This document shows positions 39,391 through 49,162 of a DNA stretch of 64,000 nucleotides, piece after piece. The notes under the pieces were generated by a model that saw only the letters and a program-made list of their open reading frames with translations, was not told where the DNA came from and ran no database searches. Both the position numbers and the translations under genes were made by a program. Where the stretch lies: positions 19,961,001 through 20,025,000 of the forward strand of contig CM028897.1 of NCBI GenBank assembly GCA_016801885.1, in the 5' to 3' direction. The stretch comes from Toxotes chatareus (Eukaryota; Chordata; Actinopteri; Toxotidae). Position 1 is the stretch's first letter. Every line of letters starts with the position of its first letter.

Positions 39391-41007
39391 AATTGCAGAG
39401 TGAAGGAAAAGCAGAACCAGATTTTCAATCTCAGACTGATCACTGACACTCAGAGGAACAGAAGTGATCAAAGCCCTCATCTAATGGGGAAACAGCAGGG
39501 GTGAAACTCACAATTAAATGACCAAAGCTTAAATACTTCAGAATAAAAAAATCACAGTCCAACGCAGCCTGCTGAATAATAAAGAGGCTCATGTTACCTG
39601 TCACAATGAGCACAACTTTATTAACGGTCTTCACGCTTTAATCCGCAGATAAATTGACTGAACATTTACAGAACTCTGCCATATGTAGACCTTTGATTCT
39701 GCAAGTAAACAGATGAGACTGGAGGAGGACTCACTGGTAACACAGAGTAACTACAAAGGAAACGAACGAGGAACGAACCAGGATCCTCCTCGTAATTAAT
39801 GAATCGTCGGTAAGTAGTTCCAGAATAACCCTGAATCGATCAATGGTTTTATTGTTCCACCACATGCCGCGAATCTGCATGTTAAAAGCTCATTTCTTCT
39901 AAAGCCAGATGTCTTCTTCTGGACATGTGGTTTGTCTGAAATAGCAGAGTCACAATAGCAGAGATATTTGCTGTTCTGCCAAATATCCATCCTCTTCAAT
40001 TATTTAACCGTGTGCGTGCGTGCGTGTGTGCGTGCGTGCATGTGTGAGTGTGTGTGGATCAGTCAGCAGATCTGTCAAGGCATCCCCCAGTACAGTGAGT
40101 TCATTCGAGGGGTTTGTTCATTTTCAGCACCTCTGAGCCACATGGTGCTCTGATTCATGTTTAAGTGCAGCTGTACACAAGACATTAATATGTTACTGGT
40201 CTGAAACTGATTTTCTTAGCTGTGTTCATTCACTGAGCAGTTCACAATTGTTTGTGTCAGACCCATTATACACAAGAGGCTGTAGACTGGTGATGGTCTG
40301 AGTGAGGGACATGAGTCGTTCTCAGTTCTTTAGGCTATCTAAAGTTCTAAAATTATCTAAAGGCTTGAATTAATCTGGCTCATCCGGGTATTTCATTCTC
40401 ATATCCCATAAGAATGAATTTATTTTTAAATCTTTAAAGTCGTTTGGTGGTTGATTTCTTTGCCTAAAGGAATTTGAGATGATCTGAAAATGAAGCGTTT
40501 CATATTACCTCATATTTTAATAATCTGTTCTCTGTAATCTGGTAATCAGGGAGATTTTCAATTTGCTGTCTGAACGCAAATGCTCGGGCAATACCCACGT
40601 ATGACCAGGAGATGGCACTGTGGTTCATGGAAATAAAGACAAGGAACAAAGAAATGTGTCAATCAAAACAGTGGTATAACTTCATAATCAGTTTTATATA
40701 TCTAATTCTGCAATGAGTCAAACTGCTACTTTAATTAATGCTTCATGTTATCTTGTGCACAGATGTTTAGAAACCAGCCTCGTGTGCAGTCAAGCCAAAA
40801 CCGGTGAATTTAAAAATGGCTCATTATTATGAAGGTGGCATATTTTTTTTTCTTCATCTGATCTGGAACATCAGCAGCTGTTTATTGAAAAACCCGAATG
40901 ATTGGTTTCATGTAGGCCAGAGTCATTTCCAAGCTGAACTGCACCCAGCAATTTAAATTTTAAGGTGAAAGGCTCTTTTGTCTGATCGCTTCACCATCCA
41001 GCCCTAA

Positions 41008-41295
41008 CCCCGGCGTTTTATTCATTTCCGTCTCTCAGGATGCACCGGGGCTCCGGCCTGCAGCCCCCCCTTTTTTTACGGTTGTGTATTTCACCGCGTC
41101 TTTTATTGCCACCGACAGACAATTAAAGTCTGCTGAACACACGCCTGCTGCCCGTCAGCAGGCTGCGGCTCCATAAAAAGCGGCTTTCTGTGAAAAACGA
41201 GCTGCCATGCCATCACGGGGAGGAAGAGCATAGGAGTAGATAGAAAACCACACAGTGATCAGGGTTTTATTCCGAGCGCCATAAAATCCGGAAAC
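41008..41295. promoter_or_regulatory. Dense cluster of posterior-Hox/Cdx-type sites, candidate enhancer
   Basis: Within about 290 bp there are five TTTTAT/ATAAAA cores, most in the extended form preferred by Hox13/Cdx factors: GTTTTATTC (41015-41023), CTTTTATTGCC (41100-41110), CCATAAAAAG (41171-41180), GGTTTTATTCC (41263-41273) and CCATAAAATCC (41279-41289). TTTTTTACGG (about 41071-41080) and AATTAAAG (41121) are additional. The block is repeat-free and partly GC-rich, so the cores are not just AT-rich background. It lies about 20 kb downstream of hoxb13a and 26 kb upstream of hoxb9a. Confidence 0.45.
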
Positions 41296-42732
41296 CCCGC
41301 AGCACCCCACCCCAAACTGATCTCATTTGACCTTGGTACTGAGCCAAAGTGCAGCACCTTTCTTTGCTGTTTTACTCCTGCATCATACCTGAGCTGAAAC
41401 AAACATGTTCTCCCCTAAAGCAATGTCACCTGGGAGGAAGGTCACCAGTCCACCCTGAGAGGACATTTGTCTCATTGGCTCCAGTCACGCCTGTTACTAA
41501 CATGTGATCTGTGTCTGGAAACCTTATCTGAACAATGACATCTGATCCAAGGGCCTTTGCATTTACACCAGACATTAACAGAGACCGCATCAGGTCGGCT
41601 GTGAAACACAGAGGTGGGATTGAGCTGATATGGGGCTGAAAGTTTGTTTATCCAAACACTGAATGAAAAGATGAGTCCCAGTCTTGACAAGCTTGGCAGG
41701 AGAGGAATTTCCCAACGTGACAACAATTCCACACACACTGAAGGAAATCACACAAAAGATTTTAAAAGATGAAAAATATGATAACTGTGATCTGGACAAT
41801 CCAACAGAAAACCTTGGAGTATTTTAAAGTGGAAGGTAGAACAATAAAATCCCTCCAGCAGAACATCTCTCCACAGGGTTGTTCAAGACTGAGATCATCC
41901 AAGTCCTGGAGGATCAAAGCTTCCATCAGAAATAAAGGCAGATGCACAAATTATTTTAAAAATTGGACAAGATTTGTAATTACTGTCTGTTGGTTTAGTT
42001 TAGATTTACTAATTAAACCAACAGAACTGTACTCAACAAAACACTGGCAACAGAACAAGGCCTTAACTCAACTAACTGACCTGAACAAACTGAGACATAT
42101 ATACTGTCTAATCAGACCATTAACGACAAATAAGTGAAAACAACACAAACGGTAACTAGAGATCAACACAAAGAAACACTACTCCCCCCATGCTAATGCA
42201 GCTCATGGTCTGGTCCATCCTCCAGGGCTTCTGTATTTAACTGGGCTCCACCCTCACCCACCTCTTTTGGCCAAACCAGGAAGGAGGACATGATGCAGCA
42301 GACAGGTAACTCAAAGACAAAGAAAATTGAATTGTGTGTGCCTCAGTTAGCAGTGTCAACATGCAGCAATAAACAAAACTGTAAGCTGAACAAACAGTGG
42401 ATGTGTTTTACTGAAACGAGTAAAGACCACCAAACAGACTGTGGTCATGGTGTGGGAGAGTGTGTGAAACCATAAACCTGTCTGTTTGAATTTGCATGTT
42501 GTTTGTGGTGAGACTGGATGGATATTACCATGTTTGTGTTTCATACTCATGTAAAGCTGTTTGAATGGACTGATGTTGTTGCTTTTGTGGGGAAAATCAA
42601 TGGTATTCTGTGTGCCATCCTAATGCCATGGCATTGTTTAGGAGGGATTGAACAAATATTTTTTTGCAGGCAATGTACTTTTAGCTTTAAAACAGGCCTG
42701 TTGTGTACAGAGTTTTGCTGAACCTAGGGCAG
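41296..42732. other. Intergenic DNA without recognised elements
   Basis: Ordinary AT-rich sequence. The ORFs of 60-120 codons carry no recognisable motifs. I see nothing further to annotate. Confidence 0.5.
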
Positions 42733-42975
42733 GAATTGTGTATCAGCTTCAGTTAATGTTCACATCGAGCATTAGAATGAGGAATAAATGTGATCTCAGG
42801 GACTTTGATTGTTGGTGTCAGACGGGCTGGTTTGATTATTTCTGAAACTGCTGATCTCCTGAGACTTCTTAACACACAACAGTCTAAAGATTTTAACTCA
42901 AAACGGCACCAACAACAAAAAAACATTCAGTGAAAAGCAGAACTACGGATGGAAACACATTGTTGAGGTCAGAGC
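42733..42975 (+). mobile_element. Tc1-like transposon fragment, transposase N-terminal part
   Basis: Plus-strand reading gives MRNKCDLRDFD followed, after frame damage, by remnants of the paired-like helix-turn-helix region (…TADLL…, …TTVS…). The order CAGCTTCAGTTAATGTTCAC, then GTGATCTCAGGGACTTTG, CAGACGGGCTGGTTTGA and GAACTACGGATGGAAACACA matches the common fish Tc1 transposase 5' half. It is inactive because of deletions and stops. It meets another copy in opposite orientation at about 42980. Confidence 0.8.
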
Positions 42976-43013
42976 ATTTCTCCTCTGACCTCTCCCAGCC
43001 TCAGTTCTTCTCC

Positions 43014-43366
43014 TCATTGATTCCACAAGATGTTGGAAACCTCCCTCTGAGCTTCTGCTCCATGTTGACATGATTCATCACATAATTTCTGCTGATTTAT
43101 CAGTTGTACATTCAGGCTGCCGATCCCCTGTTCTCTGAAGTTCACTGAACTCAGTGTCATGTTGATGAAACCAGTTTGAGACGACTTTAGCTTTGTGACA
43201 TGGAGCATTATCCTGCTGGAAGCAGCCATTAGAAGATGATGTGACATTCAGACCATGACTGATTGGTATTAAGGCCCAAAGTGAACGAGGAAAAGCCATA
43301 TGATTGGCTGATTGCAGGTGTACAGGTGTTCCTAACAAGGCATGGTCAATCAGTGTGTATCTATAT
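43014..43366 (-). mobile_element. Tc1-like transposon fragment, terminal repeat joined to transposase C-terminal part
   Basis: The minus strand starts with the family terminal/leader sequence (TGATTGACCATGCCTTGTTA, then CACCTGCAATCAGCCAATCA). It jumps by internal deletion into the catalytic C-terminal half: NGCFQQDNAPCHKAKVVSNW, then a degenerate stretch ending QHLVES-like near 43030. QQDNAPCH holds the second catalytic Asp of the DDE triad. The first and third catalytic positions are lost. It is non-functional and inverted relative to the neighbouring fragment. Confidence 0.82.
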
Positions 43367-43734
43367 CTTTATGTCTTCAGTAGGATGTATGAGCCTCAGA
43401 CAGGTTTGTGACATCAGAAAGTATTGAGGGAAAACTTGTTGGTTTGGGTGTTTTCATTGAAGAAACATCTTAAATCTCATCCTTTAATGTTTTCTACAAA
43501 GATTATTTTTACCTTTAGGCTTCAACATAAAATGTGTCAGAGCTAGCTACAGTATTTTTTTACTACATGAGCAGCATTATTCTGAATGGACTGGTCACAT
43601 CTTTCCTTAAATCATACAGTAGGTGGCTGCAGTAAAATTGTGTCCGCAGAACTTTTTTAGCTGCTCCAGCAGCAACAGGTCTGGTATTTAGCACAGTAAA
43701 ATGTTCTTTCTTCAGTTCTACACATTTTTTTTCC

Positions 43735-43970
43735 AACAGACAGGCCCTTGCTGAGATTGAGATTGAGCAAATTCATAACCTACAACAGTCATGCAGCCTG
43801 TTAACATGCTAACATTTGTTAAATAGCACTAATGTGGGTAGAGCTGAGGCTGGTGGGAATGTTATTAGCTTTCCGGTGATCTGGTCATAAACCAAAGTGT
43901 TGGATAAAGTGAAGCTTTGATCTGATGGTAGGTGGTGGTGGTGGGGATGGGGTTCACCAAAGCACTTGAA
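43735..43970 (+). repeat. Fish interspersed repeat, first part
   Basis: GTTAACATGCTAACATTTGTTA, TAGCACTAATGTGGGTA, AGCTGAGGCTGGTGGGAATG and GGTCATAAACCAAAGTGTTGG follow the order of a common teleost interspersed repeat. The expected continuation appears only at 44445-44600, so the element seems interrupted. Class unresolved. Confidence 0.55.
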
Positions 43971-44444
43971 AACAAATTTAGTATGTACTAACTAATTTAC
44001 AACAGCAAATACGTTTTGCTGTTGTAAAGTGTATTTTTAATTGCGACCAGCTTACACTGTCTGTTACCATAATGAGGATATGTTGTCAATTTACTATTTG
44101 GCAAGTCACAGATATGTTGACTCTGAACAGTTCAGTAAAATGTTTACTGGAATGATTGTGGTCTAGTTTAAAAAAGTTCACAGTGTATTTATTTACACAC
44201 TGAACCCAAACCATGATCTTTCCCCTCATCTTAACCAAAGGCTAAGATTATTGTCGCCATAACTTAACCACATGCAGCACTGCTGATGCAAACTGTTCAC
44301 TGGTGTGACAGTCAGTTAATAAACATTACGCTTCATTCATTAAGAAAAAAAAAGTTGCCTCTGAAAGTAATCCAACCAGCAATCACATCGCCATCACTGG
44401 GAACGACTGGGAAAAAGCAGTGTATGAACGTATTTTCTAGGAGA

Positions 44445-44600
44445 CAATGTTGACCACAGTCATTAGTACTTACCTTCTAAAGATAATGAATGTCTGAACC
44501 AAATTTCACGGCCATTCATCTGATGATTATTGATTGATATATTTCAGTTTTGACCGGAGTGGTGGACCGGCTCTGTCCTCTGTGGAGACACGCTGCTGCT
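44445..44600 (+). repeat. Fish interspersed repeat, second part
   Basis: AATGAATGTCTGAACCAAAT, TTTCACGGCCATTCATCTGA, GATATATTTCAGTTTTGACC and GGAGTGGTGGACCGGC match the distal part of the same teleost repeat seen at 43735-43970. The intervening roughly 480 bp is a probable later insertion or unrelated sequence. Confidence 0.55.
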
Positions 44601-45548
44601 GACGCTGACCAAAAGTGACAGGTAAATGCAGTTCGCCACAAAGAACACTAGATGGAGAAAGAGAGCTAAACACCAATCTCTCTCACACCCTTTCCTCCTG
44701 CAGTGAATATGAATCCATATCAATTAGACTCATATTTTAACACACTGGGTCCTGCCTGGTTTTATGTGCAGCCTGCAGGTTCTGTCAAATTGATGGCAGA
44801 GTAGTGTGCCTGGTATGTAATTAAATCATGGTACTGATAGACTGATACACACAGTCAGATTGGAGACTGGTTTCTTTCTATATACTTTATATTTACAGCA
44901 CTTTTGCATGAGTTTAAATGTGGATCAAACCACAAAGAGACGTGGCCGTAACAGCTGATTGTGATTTATGGTCAAAGAAAAAAAAAAAAAAACACAAATA
45001 ATGTCAGAAGTATACAGAAGCTAAAGGTGTCTCCCTGCACCAGAAAGTGTCCTATGCATATTTGATTGAGACTTTACAAATGTGAATTAAATGCTTTCAC
45101 CATTGATACAAACCTGAGCTTATTTTTCAGTGTTTCTGGCAGATGCCTTATGTTTGCGGTTTGAGCTAATCTTTTTCTTTTAGAATTAGAAACAAGCACT
45201 TCTGAATATTTGTTACATCCGATGACAACATGCTCCTGCTTCTGACACCAATATCTACACTGTTGCTAACTTGTGATGTTAATAAACAGAGTATATAATA
45301 CATTTAATATGTATTACTCATAAACAAAATAAGTCGCATACGGATGAGAACATCTTCTGAATGACAAGGTGAATAAAATGCATCAGATCGAAGCTGACAA
45401 AAATATTTATGTAGATTGATCAACTAATACCTTAAACCAAGATCTATCTATAGATATTATTCATTGACTAGTTTTACCTGAACCTTTCTGTTCTATTATT
45501 AAATGGAAGTGAAGATTTTGCTAACATTATGTGTACAATCACAAAAAA

Positions 45549-45606
45549 GTGTGTGTGTGTGTGTGTGTGCGCGCGCGCGCGCGTGTGCGCGTGTGTGTGT
45601 GTGTGT
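45549..45606. repeat. (GT)n(GC)n(GT)n microsatellite
   Basis: GT units flank a GCGCGCGCGCGCG core (about 45569-45583), another Z-DNA-prone tract. Confidence 0.96.
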
Positions 45607-45627
45607 AGCAACATTAGTCTTGGTGGT

Positions 45628-45668
45628 GATTAAGATTAAGAGATACTTTATTAATCCCCGTGGGATGG
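45628..45668 (+). repeat. Retroelement 3' end motif
   Basis: GATTAAGAGATACTTTATTAATCCCCGTGGG is the usual terminal motif of fish non-LTR/SINE-type elements. A related end, TTATTAATCCCCGGAGGGAAATTC, lies at 49743-49769. Only the ends are recognisable. Confidence 0.5.
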
Positions 45669-45810
45669 GACGTTGACAGGCAACTGGTCTTCTTCTATGC
45701 TGCCAGAACACAAACTTGATGGCTCATACTACAGAACTCATTTTTCAGTAAGGTTGATACACATTTTTTTCCTTTTATCTAAAGTTTTAAATATTTTATT
45801 TATTGATCAT

Positions 45811-46379
45811 CACTACCTGTGAAACGTTTTGAACACCCACCATTTTTCCAGTCTATATTGAAATTTCAGCAGTTCAAATATGGTGAATAAAAAAAATTTG
45901 TATTACTACACCCTCTGATACTTTATTTGGACAATACTGTGCTGCAGGAAGTAGGACTGTACACTGCTGAATCAGAATGGAGAGAAAAGGCAGTGACAGA
46001 GGAAGACAGACTGCAAGATAATGACCCAAAAACATGATGATGTTCACCACAGTCTGCAGACTGAAAACTCATGGAGCTGGTTTGGGATGAACGGGACAGA
46101 AGGTGAAAGTAAAGCAAACTACAAGTGCAGCGTATTTCTGGGAACTATACGGCAACAGGACGCATTTCTGATCTCTATATGTGATTTATGCTGTAGAAAG
46201 AGCATCACAAGTGTGTTTAGATGCTGGATGAGTCACAAATTTAGGATTTAAGATGGAATGATTTTATTTTATTTCCTCCCAAAAAATCTTTCTTGTTTAT
46301 TTCAGAAACACTGAGATGTTACACTGTGTAAAAAAATGACTGGAAAACGGGGGTGTTCTAAAACTTTTGACTGATAGTG
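45811..46379 (+). mobile_element. Internally deleted Tc1/mariner element with terminal inverted repeats
   Basis: The left end CACTACCTGTGAAACGTTTT (continuing to about 45852) is matched in reverse complement by the right end at about 46339-46379 (CACTATCAGTCAAAAGTTTT), roughly 40 bp with mismatches. Inside, near 46011-46031, the plus strand reads LQDNDPK, the usual second-Asp motif of Tc1-like DDE transposases, and 46060 onwards resembles a degraded transposase tail (SWFGMN…). At about 570 bp it is far shorter than a full Tc1 element, so it is a non-autonomous, decayed copy. Confidence 0.72.
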
Positions 46380-46522
46380 TGGGATTTATATAAATAGGAC
46401 GAAAATATTGGTAGAATTACAATTAGCAGAATAAAATTGAAATTCAACAAGAAAGTAAAAGAAACACTTCAGTGAAAGTAACAAGGACAAATGGAAACAA
46501 AATGCAATGATGATACACACAC

Positions 46523-46612
46523 ACACTGTTGCCCATAAAGTTGGAAAACATCATTTCATGAGAAGAGGTCAAATATTATTATATTTTATTCCAACTTTAT
46601 GGGCAACAGTGT
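46523..46612. mobile_element. 90-bp MITE with perfect 24-bp inverted repeats
   Basis: The left arm 46523-46546 and right arm 46589-46612 are perfect reverse complements (outer end ACACTGTTGCCCATAAAG), separated by a 42-bp AT-rich centre. No coding capacity. The perfect arms in a small element suggest a recently mobilised miniature inverted-repeat transposable element or a foldback structure. Confidence 0.78.
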
Positions 46613-48179
46613 ATGTATGTACACATTGTGTATAATATTACAGTGAAGTTGTATTGCAAAGAAATGAGGTAGTAATAGGAAGGACATGAGGGGCTGGTGT
46701 TCAAAAGAAACAACAGAGAACAACACAGCACAAATTCACAGATGTATAGTTCTGTTTCATTTCTGTAATTGTGGCCTCATGGCAACAAGGTGAACAGGCT
46801 GTGGCTGTGGTGAGTCTGACCTTCAGCTGTCGATGGGTATTCAGAGCCTCTTCAGATTCTCGGCTGTGCCAGTTTGCAGTGGGGACCAGTCAGGCGTTTG
46901 CTCCTCGGTAATATTCAGACCACTAAAACTACTTGGGAGAGATTATGGCCACGGTCACCAGAAAATAACTTTGACCGTTGGAGGAACAAATGCCAGCCTC
47001 TGGTGTCACGGTCAGGCCCCTTTGTACATCCTACCATCCTCCGCAAAAGAGGTTTCGCGGTGCTGTAACAATGTCCTGCTAACTCTTCCTTTGGTTTTCA
47101 GAGACTGCCGTCGTTTTTCCAAGGACCACATTGATACTTCCAGTGTGTTTCACAGATTAAAACTGATATAAAAAATACAATTTTAAATGAATATATTTAT
47201 ACATATAAATAAATACATCAATACACAAATAAATGAGGGGTGCTTTGTTTTTTTTGTTTTTTTCTTCTTTATTCGTTCTTTGAAAACTTAGAATAGCATC
47301 ATAATTTATACGCTGTTCAAAGCTGTTTATGCCTTTAAGATGGAAAAAGACTAACTACCCATACAGGACATACATTTTGTAATGACTTAAACAATTTATT
47401 TATGCAAAATAATATGTAATATGCTTTGGAAAACTGAGACAGGACAAAAATAAAGTCACATCTATTTCCATTGGTCGTGAGGTTAAATTTATTGGGAGGG
47501 ATGTTAGTTTCAGTGACTTTGGTCAAATCAGTCAAATCATTTAAAAATGTGAATTGTTGCAGATGTTCAGGAGACTGAAAAGTCCTCTGCTCCAAATCAA
47601 AACTTGTATGTTAATGGTTAATGTTAAATTATTTTGTTTTTGTTTTTGTTTTTGTTTTTACAGCTGTTTAGCAGGATTTTGAAAACAGGGCTCACTTTGT
47701 CAAAACACCACACACACACACACACACACACAAGCAGCAGAACATCTCTCTTTTGCAAAACTATGCAATAATTTATAAAACCCCAGTTATGCCACCATAT
47801 GGCACACAGAGCTCGTATGATCTGACTCTGTTTGAACCAGTTAAACACTGCTGTGCTCAAACTGAAGCACATTTAACATTTCCACTGTTCCACTGATACA
47901 GTCTTGATTCTCTCAGAGATATTGTGAGACTAAAGTACATGAATATATTGACCAAAGACAACACACACAACCAGCAGCCTGTACTGCACACAGATGAAAA
48001 TATTAATTTCTCTCCACACTGTAAAATCGTTCAATACATCCATGTGTTTCAAAGTTGTATTTTGCACTGAAAAGCAAGACAGAGCATATTATAAATAGAA
48101 TATAGAGATACACATAAAGATACACACAAAATATTCTGGAAACAAAAAAGAAATTGTGAATTTAAAAAAAAAAAAAAAA

Positions 48180-49020
48180 AACTAAGTATCATCTTTTCTC
48201 ATAGCTGGATCTGGCCATAGCATATCATCCACATCACAGGCTACGTCCTCTGTCAGAGAAGGAAGGGTCTTCTCTGATTGGTGAATCCATCCTCACAGAG
48301 ACCCTGCATCAGTTTGGTCGCAGGCCTCCTCCATAGTCTGAATGAGGGGTAATAAACCTTCCACCACCATGCCAAAAAAAAAAAAACAACTCAGTGGGCT
48401 TCAGGGAGGCAGGGTGTGGTGGGGGAGGTATTGGAGTGAAAAGCTGTGGATGCTGATGAAACCAGTTTTAGACCAGAGCGAGATCCACGGAAAGATCCCT
48501 GGTCCCAGATGACAATGGCTCTCATCGGCTCTGAATCCATCTGTTACTTCTGCTGTGCAGCTGTGTAGTCTGTCTAAAGCTGTGAGTGTGTGGGGCAGTG
48601 GAGGAGCCCATTCTGCATGACGGCAGCGCACACTGTGATGTTACCACTGCGCTGGCCTGGTGATGTTTCTCCCTCTTCATACTGTCAGTCAGGTTAAACC
48701 CAACATTTTTATAGTGCCTCTGTCTGATTGGCGAGTTTACGTCTGCACACACACCTGATGGCTGTGTTTGATCAGTGGGTTCGTAGGTGTGGTATTTTGA
48801 AAGGCAGTGCTTTGATATGTGTGTAGTGATATCGTGTTAGATTTGTGTGTCTGTTGTAGAGACGTGTGTTTAGTGTTTTGCAAAATATGTGATGCTGAGA
48901 ATATGTCCATAGCTGTGCAGATCTGACCTGAGGTTTCTCATTCAGTGTCAAGTTTTGCTGCCTGTGTATTATTTTTAATTTCAGTGTGTAAGCTATGGTA
49001 AAACACTGTAAACAGCCTGG
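48180..49020 (-). repeat. Probable interspersed repeat, class unresolved
   Basis: The minus strand contains pieces such as RHYKNVGFNLTDSMKREKHH, and the DNA contains GATTGGCGAGTTTACGTCTGC and GTTAGATTTGTGTGTCTG, phrases I associate with multicopy fish DNA. I cannot assign a superfamily or define ends. Treat as tentative. Confidence 0.3.
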
Positions 49021-49120
49021 AACTGTTTCTCATTCTGATTACATGAGATTACCATCATTCTTTGAACCTAATTTCTTTGAAGAATCAGTGGCATAGGGTT
49101 TTCACAAGTACTGCAAAGAG

Positions 49121-49160
<40 letters not shown>
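49121..49160. repeat. Compound (CT)n(CA)n microsatellite
   Basis: About 14 CT units followed by about 6 CA units. Confidence 0.94.

Positions 49161-49162
<2 letters not shown>

Larger units (their letters stand above)
36651..41000. other. Intergenic DNA, hoxb10a relic to the 41-kb motif cluster
   Basis: No coding gene supported. It includes CT and GT microsatellites near 38.7-39.0 kb, a repeat-free block with homeodomain-type sites (about 39110-39390) and ordinary AT-rich DNA elsewhere. The plus-strand ORF at 38459-38998 is created by CT/GT repeats and is not a gene. Confidence 0.6.

Noticed and set aside
46833..47171. 112-codon plus-strand ORF
   Set aside because: No recognisable motif, no splice signals tied to it, and the surrounding DNA is ordinary intergenic sequence.
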